A DNA stretch of 64,000 nucleotides from Periconia sp. R9002 (Eukaryota > Ascomycota > Dothideomycetes > Pleosporales > Periconiaceae), in NCBI GenBank assembly GCA_023627715.1, contig JAMAHW010000006.1:496001-560000 (forward strand), written 5' to 3'. Every line of letters begins with the position of its first letter. Positions within the stretch are counted from its first letter, which is position 1. Under the pieces are notes generated by a model, which saw only the letters and a program-made list of their open reading frames with translations, ran no database searches and had not been told where the DNA came from. A program made the translations under genes and the position numbers. Positions 24,163-34,208 of the stretch are shown here, in pieces.

Positions 24163-26890
24163 GACTCGCCACAGCGCGACTCCGTAACCTTCCATCCATA
24201 TGTACAATACATGTATCTATTCTGTTACTCTTATCTACAATTCTTCACCTTATTTCATTTATTCGTTTCGTGCGACAAAGGCGTCCCTTTTAAGGCTGCT
24301 AGCAGCCAGCAAATCTCGCCAACAAACTCTGCCTTCCATTGCTCGCATCATTACGGAAATTGCACGCCTCGCTAACATGGTAAGACAGGCAGCTTGGCGT
24401 TCTGACTTTAGCTGCAAGGTACGCCCGCCGGATTCGGTCAAAATCAAGCAAATATCCTCTTCTTACATCAGCGCTAGACTGACTGGATGCGACCCACACA
24501 ACAACGCGGCTGCCAAGCCAGACCAGCCTCTTTGCACTTTGCCTGGCGCGTTCGCTGTGTCGCCAGTGCAGATGGTCAAACCATTCTCAGCTTCGATGAC
24601 GAAAACCCGACGATCAACGAAAAGCATCAATATACATTCATTTTATGCATTAACAAACCTGGTCATACAGGAAACGCCCGTCTATTTTTCAGTTCCTTTT
24701 TTTCGTCCGCAACCTATCCTTTGTTGACGCAGAGGGTAATACGAGAATCTCCTTTAATCGAACGAATGAATGTGCGTACTGTACACGAACGCATTTCCAC
24801 CATTCCCATAATTTTCTAAACCGCCCCCACCTATCCTGTTTCAACCCAAATGTCTCAGCAGCATTGTCCCAATCTATCCACGCATCCAAATGGGAAACAC
24901 GAATGAATCGTTCGCATCTTGTCATTGTCACCGTCAATAAAGTTTAACCGCCCCCCTCCCGTGTACCCGCCGGCAGCGCCTTTTATTTTGCTTCTTCGTC
25001 CGTTCGTTGTATTAGTCGAATCCTTCGTTAGTTCATTCTTAAATTCGATGTTGAACGGCATGTGGATTGGTACGTTCTGGGTACGTACGAAGTACGCGCA
25101 CAAACACATCTACCCAGCGCTTCGCTATGTCTCTCCACAAATGCGGACGGCAGCGTCTCAAACAAAAGGGCAAATTACATGAAGGCGATCATATAATTCA
25201 ACCCTTGGGTTTGTTTTTAGGTCAGAAGACGCCGTGGCGCCGCCTCAGCGGTTAACTCATACAGGCGTGTACAATACGTACAGTTTGTGTGCCTATAGGC
25301 AAGGGCCCAACCTCCTCGTAAGTCGCGCGGGGCAAACTCTGCTTTCGGTAGAGGGATGCGTGTCTAGATTTTTGCAGGCGAGAAGAGAAGGATGGGGAGG
25401 ATGCGTGGGAAGTGGAGAGTTTTTTTTCGTACGAGTACGACGACACCGCTTGTTCGTTCGTTCTGTTGTGGTAAGGTGAATGTGCTCGTGCTCGGGATAA
25501 ATGATCAATTAACTGAGGCTTCTTCTGCTGCCGATTGACTGTTGGTTATGATTCATGCGACTAGTTTGTAGTATGTGTAGTGTGCTTTAGTTCGTAGCCT
25601 TTTGGGGCTGTAGTGTCTCTGTTGGGTATTTGTTGGATAGCTTTACGCATCCTTTGTTGCGAGTACAATTCGTGACCCCTTTCCGTTTTTGATGTGAGCT
25701 TTAGTTCAGAGTGAGTCTTGTCGTTCAACTTCTCGATTGATTCTTATCATTCGACGCCTTCGATCGGCACAACACTGAAACAGTAGCTCATCCTGTAACA
25801 TAATATTAAAATATAAAAAATTATTCAAAGTGTTTTAGTGTGTGAAGTCTCTGAACTGTTCAAACCTCCGATCAAGCTAATCGCTCGACATTGTTCATGC
25901 ATCATGATTGGAATCATACCTGAATAACTTGGAACTAGTTGTGTCTTCGTAAGAAGCATCATATCGTGTGATTGAATTACCTTCGGTATGGCGGCAAGAC
26001 AGATAGTACGTCTTCGCCTGTGACAGGACAAAATTTGTGGAGCCAAAATAACCTACTATAGTTCAATATCTCCATACCCCTCTTATCAATCTAATAACGG
26101 GTTAAAATCATCAAATAGAACAGTCTGAGAGGCTCCTAAATGTATCAGAGACGAAAAGTTCAATCACAGAACCTTCCAAAAGTGAGCCCAAACTGAAATC
26201 AAAGCTAAAAAAAACTACCCTCCCCTAAACTGCAAGGACTCAGTTAGCCTGGACGTCTAATGAATGTCGACGAATTTACTCCTTGCACATAGACGTCGCT
26301 GATAACAAGTAGCATCTTAACCAAACCAATCCCGAACCCAACCCGAACTCCAGATACGTCACATAGTAATGCATCTCCTAGCTCTCAAAGATTCCAAGAG
26401 AACGACATGAACCCGAGAAACATTAAACTAGGGAGATATTTTTATAGCAAACGCCTCAAGATATCTCAAAGCCCAACGTAAGGCCCATCGTACCACCACT
26501 CCCTGTACTCCCAATATCTGCGACATCAGGTTCCATATCGAGAGAATCCATAACGACGGAGTTCTCACCAACATTTGGACAAGATGATCCCGTGATTGTG
26601 CGAGAAAAGTTGTCAAACTTCAATCCGAATCAAGTCTCGTCAATCAGCAACTACGCCTGTTCCATGTCAACTACCACCAAGGTGGTATTCGTTCGCCATC
26701 ATCGTCCTTACCACTGGCTTCAAAATCAATGGCGCGTGAATTCGCGATAAAAACAGGTTCTATATCTTTTCAGGGCTCACAGAGCATCTCGAAAGTCTAT
26801 TCTACTAAAGAGGAATCACTCAACCCTGACAACCGTAAACACTACACACCGTGGCTAACGTAATTTCAAAGCAGAACCTCATCACAATAA
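24163..26890. other. Start of gene-poor island; no gene recognised
   Basis: About 2.7 kb downstream of MTG2 with no open frame over about 180 codons and no recognisable protein. At 25,731-25,775 a short sequence (TCGATTGATTCTTATCATTC) closely resembles the 27-base minisatellite at 35.6 kb. From about 25.8 kb the DNA becomes AT-richer, fitting decayed sequence. Confidence 0.45.
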
Positions 26891-27700
26891 TCCCTAGCCC
26901 AGCAACTCGCCAATGTTTTCCAGAGCATTGTCATCGTCGCTATTGACGTCGGCGGAGCTCTGCTAGCCTTCAGTATTGGAGTTGGAGATTTCAGAGTCGG
27001 CTGTAGTTGGTGAGTGAAGCTGGTCACCACCGTCGGTGTGCCCGTCATCGGTGTGCCCAGTAACTCGCCCAGGTTTTCCACAGCATCGTCATCGTCGCTA
27101 TTGGCGTCGTTGTGCCTAGCAACTAGCCTAGGTTTTCCACAGCATCGTCATCGTCGCCACTGGCATCGGTGGAGGCCTTTTGACCTTCATGATTAGAAGT
27201 TTCGGAGTCACCGGTGCTTGTAACTTCGTAGTCGTAAGTCGCAGACGCGGAATTTCAGAGTCACTTGTAACTTCGTAGTCAAGCTCAATAGGCGGGCCAT
27301 GGCGACTTGTTTGAAACAGCTTGCCTGACTTTTCTCCCTTTTCGTGGACACTCTGTTCTGAATGGACCACCGTCACAGGCAGCGGTCTGTGACGGAAATA
27401 GAGAAGCACCTCTATCCCCAACATTTCTCTCCTAGCCTCCATGTAGAACATATCGGAAAAGGTCGACATTGTCCAAACTTAATTTGCAGTCACAATCTCC
27501 AGCTGGAACATATTCGAAAGGGTTGGCATTGTTCGGGACCAATTGGTCGCTGTTGATATAACGAGGCTCTGCACCGAGGTCAAGTATAAACCCTACTAAA
27601 TATTCTGAATCGAGGGCGAAGTCCCTGATGCGAGACAATGCTGGAACTAGTAGTGTCCTCCGCGCTTGTAAGTGAATTTTAGTCCCAGCCACGCCACGCC
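26890..27700 (-). pseudogene. Decayed gene remnant with repeated acidic module
   Basis: On the minus strand three copies of an acidic module are readable near 27,167-27,113, 27,108-27,055 and 26,950-26,899. Their consensus is D(A/V)(N/S)(S/G)DDD(D/N)A(V/L)EN(L/I)G-LLG. In the first copy the Glu codon after LG is a stop (TAG). An upstream frame to about 27,690 has two related motifs, NANPFEYVP and NVDLFRYVL, again implying internal duplication, then a stop. The pieces lie in different frames with stops between them. I recognise no family. It may equally be a low-complexity repeat that never coded. Confidence 0.35.
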
Positions 27701-28686
27701 ACGCCCGAATCCGTCCCTCTCTTCACTGTTGGGATTGCTGCTTCGTGTAGGAATGTGTATGTGAGAGAGGCGCCATGCTATCTACCGTCCAATTTTTTTC
27801 TCTGTTGTGGAAACCAGTCCAATCGCCCCGAAAGTGTTCCGGCTGCTGCCGCGCGAGAGCATAATGGAATCAAAGCGCCTCCGTCGCCTGGCCCGATACA
27901 ATCGCTATACACAATAGTCGGGCTGTAGCCACCATAGGACTAGTGCGCATTGGGTATTTCTACGAATGAGGATCACAGAATATGTCTAGAATTGTCAGTG
28001 ATGTCAATGTCCTACGTCTGGTGTAGGTTATGATGTTGTTGGTCAATGAATTGATGGGAAGTGCGGTGGGACTGGAAGAGACTGGCTTACGCAATTGTTT
28101 TGGGATATTGATGCAGACTTCCTGTGCTTGTAAACCTATATATGAGGCTAGAGGAATGCGCTTGAGCCGGTGTTATCGACGGCCCGCTGAGAGAATCTGC
28201 GCCGCGAACGTTGTACAGCTGATTCAGGAATGTTGGGATGGAAATAATCGATGCCGTTCGACTTTACCATTGGCAGCTTGAGGAAAAGCTATCACGGGAA
28301 GGTTTGAAGGGAGTAGAAAGCATACAACGCAGGATTCGCCGAAGGGGTCGTCGCTCCCGAAGGGCTACGGCTGGTTTTGGTTGTGATGGAAGTAATTGGG
28401 TCAGTCGGCCTCGCGGACTTGTCCCAAATCAACAGCATACTCTTCTTGGATTGACCGCGTGAAACTTAGCCCAGCGTTCAAATGATGATTCCCCTCTCGA
28501 GGTTCACCACCACCTACTTGCGATGACTCGTTCGTCTTCTTTGATCGATGGTTAGGCGAGTCCATCCATGGGTCCAAGCAGACGAGCAATTGAAAGTCAG
28601 AAGGCCCGCTTCGAATTCATTCTGGGCTTTTAGTGTGCTGGTGGTATTGCGGATGATGCTCTTCGGACCGGTTGGGAGTGTGTCAT
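27700..28686. other. Non-coding or decayed DNA within the island
   Basis: About 1 kb with no frame over about 85 codons that I can relate to a protein and no clear repeat. Confidence 0.35.
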
Positions 28687-28860
28687 TCACAGGAAAACCA
28701 GAGAGTGTTCGTTTTTGAAGAGGATGGCTTGGTGCGTGTACAGGGCTGAGATGATCGTTTGTTTGTCGGCTTCGGTCAGGTTTTTGAGGTTGGCGTTGCG
28801 GAGTTCTGCGCCGAAGGTGTAGGTGGAGCCGGAGGAGTGTTGGGTGAATGGTGATGGGGG
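28687..28860 (-). pseudogene. Fragment of a TauD/TfdA-like dioxygenase
   Basis: A minus-strand frame of about 57 codons reads STYTFGAELRNANLKNL, then TEADKQTIISALYTHQAILF, then KNEHSLVF and a TGA at 28,689-28,687. This matches the start of 2-oxoglutarate/Fe(II) dioxygenases of the TauD/TfdA family: the G-E-(L/V)-x-(N/G)-(V/A)-x-L segment, a helix, then HQ(A/V)(I/L)(L/V)F(K/R)-(N/D)-(E/Q). The metal-binding HxD and the rest of the fold are not found downstream, so it is a relic. Upstream the frame stays open for some codons without similarity. The family match is by eye and moderate. Confidence 0.45.
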
Positions 28861-29340
28861 AGTGTGGCATCCGTTGCGGACAGTGCCGACCCATCCCCCG
28901 AAAAGAATCCTTCCGCGTCCACCTTCAAGGAAGGTACGCAGCTACTGAAGGAGGGACAAGCGGTGATCTCACTTCAAACGATGCCTCACTACTAAGGACC
29001 ATTCTCGATCTACTACACTTTCGCGGAGAAATCGGTAACGGAGATCTCCCAGGTACATGTATCGATACCCTCGGGCGGGTCCAGTTTCTGATTCCGCAAG
29101 CTTTGCTGTCCAGAATGAATGTGCTGTTGGGATCAGCGTGACTCCTGTTATGAGGCGCCGCAGATACGTCTCTTCCCGCTGACGACAGAGACGACATGCA
29201 CGTCTCTTCCTCGCTGGCGACATTGTTCCTTGCGCCAATCGGTAAACCCGCCAAAGCCTACAGGTATAAAACCGTATTCCTTTGGCGGTCGATCTGTATA
29301 AGTAGCAACTGTGTGTAGTTTGCGCTTCCGCTCAGTGACT

Positions 29341-29551
29341 GCTTCCGCTCGGTGACTGCTCCAAGCACAATTTTGAACCCTTTCTTCTTGCGAACAGGTC
29401 GCTGGCGATCGCGCGAAGGCGCTCGGTCATGTTGAACCCTAGTCATTCTTTGTAGTTTCCGCTTCCGCTCAGTGACTGCTCCAAGCACAATTTTGAAATC
29501 TTTCTTCTTGTAAACAGGTCGCTGGCGATCGTGCGAGGGCGCTCGGTCGAA
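29341..29551. repeat. Two-copy direct repeat, 120-bp period
   Basis: Bases 29,341-29,431 and 29,461-29,551 are the same sequence with about a dozen differences, exactly 120 bases apart (GCTTCCGCTCRGTGACTGCT at the start of each). Read on the minus strand both encode a version of TER(L/P)R(A/T)IASDLF(A/T)RRK. One copy is in frame with the tail of the helicase pseudogene; the other follows its own ATG. Confidence 0.85.
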
Positions 29552-30959
29552 GGAGACGGGCGCTGCGGCCTTGGACGGAGCGGGTTCGCACGCACGCACC
29601 ACTGCTCCCTGTTGCGGCAGCACGACTGATCTAGGCTGCTATCAAAGTATTGGTCGAAGATCTTGCGGAGATATGCGGTCCTGGTTAGCTTTGCGGTTAT
29701 TCGCTAGTTTAGTATGGATTTGCGGGAGCCTGTGAGCCTGGAGTGGAAGGACCTTAGTGAGGGGATTACGACGATGCGCACTAGGTAGGGCCGGCCGTCT
29801 CTACTGCCCTGCCTGGTGCCCTGAGTGTAGGAGATGGGGTCTGGTGGTATGCTGAGGAAGAACACGGCGTTGGTGTTGGGGATGTTGACGCCTGCGTTGA
29901 AGGCGACCGTGGTGATGAGTGACCCTCGCTCGCAGTTCTGGAAGGCTTGCTGGATGTTGATGCGTCGGGATAGGTCTATTTGACTGTGTTAGGCGTGACA
30001 CTGGAGGCCCTGGCTGATGCTGTGGGCGAGGAAGGTTGTGGGTACGTATACTACCGCTTTGCGGCGCTTGTGTGATGGGGCGCGGACGTTTGCCGTGAGG
30101 CTGTTGACGGTGCTGATTAACCCGCCTGGCTGTATTACATTGTATTGGAGGTTGGCGTGTGCGGTATGTTGGCGATAGACTGTGACGCGGCCATCTAAGT
30201 CTAGCAAGTAGTTGGTAGGCCTTCTGTTTTTCCTGGACTGGCACGGTTGCGGAGAGTAGGGGTAAGTGGGAGGCTGAACTAGCCTACGTCGCGGATGGCG
30301 AGTAACGGTGTGTACTTGTGGTTGTCGAGCAGCACGTAGTGGAATTCGTCGACGGCGATCTGCTCTAGCATGCCGCGCTCTCTCCTGTCCGCCACGAAGC
30401 CGGCGAAATCGTCTTGGGTGAGGTGCACGAGTAGGAACAAGGTCTTGAGGAACGCCTGCACCTTGTCGCCGTACCGCTGGGTGTCGACGGGGTTGTGGAT
30501 GCTCTGGATGAAGCACGGCGCCGACTCCCTAGCGGAGCGCCGCTTGAATATGGCCTTCGTTATGAAGTGGGCGCTGCTCTTTAGCTCGGGGTTGAGGGGG
30601 ACGAAGATGTGGTGGCCTGGCACGGTGTTGCTTGGATCGCACTCGATGTCCGTCGAGGATACGCTGAGTAGCTTTTTGGTCTGGTAGCAGTAGTAGAGTG
30701 CGAGTAGCTGGGTGACGGCTCGTTGGTGTAGGTCCTAGACGTATTCTTTGAATTAGTTGTGCGTTGCGGTGAGGTTGCGGACTGTGACGTACTCTCTGTT
30801 CTATCGCACGAAGGCGTCTACGGTCTCTCCGTAGCGACACTGGCTGGTGTAGTGTACCTTCGTGATCACCGTGAGGTACTTGGATACCTACCTCTGGAAT
30901 TGCGTGTTGGCGCCGCGATGGCCCGCCTCCGTCCCTTTGTCGCTTCCGAGTGCGGCCAT
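29443..30959 (-). pseudogene. RecQ-like DNA helicase pseudogene with C-to-T-type stops
   Basis: Minus-strand remnant with helicase order preserved. It starts at an ATG at 30,959 and has a Walker B-like AVDEFHYVLLDN at about 30,345. A helicase-C region at 29,790-29,990 reads AVVYVPTTFLAHSIS, then HSQIDLSRRINIQQAF, AFNAGVNIPNTNAVFF and SYTQGTRQGSRDGRP (motif V and a degraded motif VI, normally QESGRAGRDGR). A Cys-containing tail (RKIFDQYFD, SCCRNREQWC) resembles the segment after motif VI in telomere-linked and RecQ-like fungal helicases. Broken by stops at 30,890-30,888, 30,803-30,801, 30,755-30,753, 30,737-30,735, 29,991-29,989 and 29,706-29,704, plus at least one net frameshift near 30.2 kb. 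Walker A was not found. Family level is fairly sure; the telomere-linked subtype is a guess. Confidence 0.7.
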
Positions 30960-30977
30960 GTTGAACCCTAATCGTTC

Positions 30978-31785
30978 CTTTCGGATTGGATAATGTGTTT
31001 TTCCACTACACCAAAGGTAGCCCGATTTCGTAAAGGCTTTTGCAAAGGGTGGACTTCTGATCGGTTGGGGGTGCATAGGTTTGAGGCCGCTACAGGATCG
31101 GTCACGGACGGTACCATCTAGTCACTCCAAACAAACCTCCGAGTCCAGGATCGATGTCCTCAAAAAGGTGGAATGACCAGAAGTTGGCAAGAATGTTTCT
31201 TTATTCATCAATGGGAAAAAAATCCGCGATTTCCGTAATAGCCTTGGGGAAAGAACCTCTGATCGACTGGGAGGGAGTGTGTTGTTCAGTGGTGAGCCAT
31301 TCCAGGCGGTGCTACGTCGCTCTCCGGTCAAAATTGTCGGGTCGAAACATTGAAAATGACTTGATAAAAATACATTCTATGGATAGCGCGAGTTATTTTG
31401 AAAACAAAGAATGAAAATATGATTCGTCAAATGGCTGTTGTTGAACGTATATTTTCGATCGAGGGTAAACGTGTGCCAACATGTGCACGTAATGGCTGGC
31501 ACCCCTGTTCCTCGGCCTAAATTCTTGCCCCCAACACATTCATATAACGCGGTAAAATTACTTTCTCTCGAAAGTGCAGAGTTTTTTTTCTTATCATAGA
31601 ATATAAAAGAAGTCCCACAATGACTTTTGTGGTGGGTAGAATTTCAATCGAGTCGGAGTTCAGTAAAAAAGTGCGCATCAAAACCCGCAGTGTACGATAA
31701 AAGAATCAACCACCGAAGTGTACAATGGTAAGAATATCGATCACCGAAGTGTACGATTCAACAGCTCAACAGGAGATTCAAATTG
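30978..31785. other. AT-rich spacer between two pseudogenes
   Basis: About 800 bases, AT-rich, no recognisable coding. A frame of 86 codons on the plus strand (31,154-31,414) has no known resemblance. Confidence 0.35.
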
Positions 31786-33312
31786 CTATTTCAACGCTTG
31801 GACGGAAGCATTGACATCTTCCATGGTCTTTTTGTGGTCATCGCGAAGGCGCTCTTGCAATACAGGGTATGATTGGTCATGGCAGTTATTCACCAGGGCT
31901 GCTAGTTTAGCATCCACGTTATCGCGAGCATCAAGCAGTTCATTGGATGTAGCTTCCCATTGGGTTTTCTTCTGATGGAGTTCAGATAGCAATTCATCTC
32001 TTTTTCGCTTTAGATCTGAGAGGCGAGGATCTGGGAAGACAAGAGACTGTTCGCGGTCAGGGTTCGCTGCCCAACGTTCATATTTAGGCTGGCGTTCGTC
32101 CAGCTCGCGTTCGTAATTTTCCTTGATAAAATCGAGGCTCTCGCGGAATTCTCTGCATTTTTTCCAGGCTTCTTTGTAAATTACATGCTCGACCGGGTCA
32201 AGATTTGCTGAGACTACAGAGGCTCCAGCGGTTGCTATGTTGAAACCGGTTCCGCAATAATGGTATCCTCCACCCGCTCGGGTGAAAAGTTCTTCTGCGA
32301 GTTTGCACTCGCGTTCACTAGTAAGGTAGCAAATGGTGTAAGTTTACATCTGATAAAGCTTTGAGATTTGCTCATTGTAATATTCTCTTTTGAAAATGGC
32401 ACAGACTAAAGCGGAAAGCCAGTTGGTACTGTTTTTAGAGCTGTGCTGAGGCGCTCAGACTGCGGCTATGGCAGCGTATCCAAAGTATCGGAGGACAATT
32501 TCTTGGTTTCCAGTTTCATTCATGACTTGCTTCTTCATGTAGTCATCGACTGCGAGGCAGAATGTTAGGAGGATCTCGACGCGCTTTGTTTTTCCTTTAA
32601 GATAGAAGTGGCGTCCTTGTGCAATGTTTTCGGCGCTCGAGTGGTTTCGTGTTTGATTGTCTATATCTGCATTCTGTTCATGAAATTGTGGGTCCCCGCT
32701 GATGTATTCTCGGAGGCGTTGGAGAACAAGCTCCATGATCTTGTAGGGCGGGCCAATACCCTCTTTATCAACCAGTAATCGGACATAGATGGCCAGGGCA
32801 AACTCGACCGATTGTCGGCGAGCCCATTCTGAGGCTTGACCTTCCCCCTCATTGGAGAAGTAGTCCTTTAGTTGACGGTCTTGCGTGTTTTCATTGTCGG
32901 ATCTGATGACTTCCCAAACCAACTTTCCACATAAAGTCTAGAGGATCATAGAAAAGGGGCTGCTGGAGAGGATACGCAAGCCGATCTTTCTCCAATTTTT
33001 TAATTGGGCAATGTCCTTGTCACTGCCATCTTCTTTGGTTAGGGGATGATTAGCGTGTTGTGCTTCTGCATAAGCGGCATCGATCAGGGCAATGTAGCCT
33101 TCGTTGTATAAAATCGAAGCGTAATCGAAGCGTATCAGGGAGACATTAGCTTGAGCATCAACGCTTATTAGCTTAAGATCTAATAGAAACGGAATTAATG
33201 GCACTTCATGGGGGTTGATTGGCGAATGCTCCGGGCACCGGCGCCCGAGGGCTTTGGGGAACTGCAGTATACCAGCCTCAAGGAATAGTATCGGTGCTCC
33301 CCATAAAAACAT
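31786..33312 (-). pseudogene. Intronless pseudogene of unknown family, three in-frame stops
   Basis: One continuous minus-strand frame of 509 codons runs from an ATG at 33,312 (MFLWGAPILF) to a TAA-region stop at 31,786 (ends NASVQALK). It is interrupted only by stops at 32,940-32,938 (TAG), 32,457-32,455 (TGA) and 32,346-32,344 (TAA), with no frameshift. Protein-like sequence continues smoothly across each. The middle is helical (EFALAIYVRLLVDKEGIGPP, VEILLTFCLAVDDYM). A short Cys/Gly patch follows (GGGYHYCGTGF), and the last 140 residues are strongly charged and predicted coiled coil (KRKRDELLSELHQKKTQWEA, DHKKTMEDV). I do not recognise the family. With three stops and no indels it is a young pseudogene, or a gene with stop readthrough or sequencing errors; C-to-T decay is the simplest reading. 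Confidence 0.65.
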
Positions 33313-33617
33313 GCCCCCCCCCCCCCTTGTCTGGCGCTCTTGTAATAATCAGTGATTACATCACCCTACATGTGCTTTACCTCATATTACATATATACTA
33401 GGGGCTACTCCATGTACTCCTATTGGACCCTCTCCTTGTAAAACACCCTACGGTTGTCACTTTTAGGGTAAAGTATACTAAAATTTGACATATGTATACT
33501 ATTTCTGACATCTGTATACTATATCTGACAGGTTCTTACCTATTCTGGTAAGCCCTCTCGGGCCTCTCCTCTTTTTCAATCAGGCTGAGGGTAGGGGGGG
33601 GGGGGGGCATGTTTTTT
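33303..33617. repeat. Outward-facing pair of G-run plus CATGTTTTT motifs
   Basis: Bases 33,314-33,326 are 13 C and 33,594-33,607 are 14 G. Reading outward from each run gives CATGTTTTT on opposite strands, an inverted match of about 22 bases with a 267-base core between. The left copy contains the ATG of the pseudogene at 33,312. Inside the core, 33,483-33,530 carries a short direct repeat (CTGACATCTGTATACTATAT-like, two to three copies). No target-site duplication was identified. Confidence 0.6.
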
Positions 33618-34208
33618 CGAAAACCATAATAACCCATGCCGTCCTAACATCTAACGCGTAAAATTGGATGCGACATCTGTGAACTTTTGGATGTCTTATT
33701 CTAGAATAAATTTAAAGACATTTACATCTACAGCATTCTCAAGTGCTGTTACAAGTGGGTGGCGTTGAAGAACGGCTTTCCAGTTTGAAGACGCTGATAA
33801 ATCCTTTCCCTTGTTCTGCTTTTGTTTCTTCAAGTTAAACCTCAACATTTCAGAGCACCTAAACTTTAAGTGAGCCTTAGTTTAGCCAGATTCTTCGCTT
33901 AAAGCACTATTTGTATGGATATCTCTCACAGTGCCTCTCCAGATGCACAGTGAATTGGGAAATTAGGCGTGCTCGTACTCTTGCCATCTCTGGGCGTTGT
34001 TGTTTCGGCGATCTTATATTAACGAGCGTTTTATAAAGTCCTTTTTCGAAGTATCTCAAAATATGCACTGGTCATACTACCAGATACGTAGGCGCAAGTC
34101 TGGTTGGTCACTGAAGTGGTCGCCCAAGCACGTGACAGCGCCAAGAAATGTGCCTGCAGAAACAGAAGTCGCGAGAGCCTCTCCACCTCTTCTTCTCCAC
34201 ACACAAAC
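33618..34208. other. Spacer upstream of the orphan gene at 34.2 kb
   Basis: About 590 bases that should include that gene's promoter. Nothing else recognised. Confidence 0.35.

Noticed and set aside
30961..30968. AACCCTAA at the helicase relic, a telomere-like unit
   Set aside because: Only one unit is present; no tandem CCCTAA array, so it cannot be called interstitial telomeric sequence.
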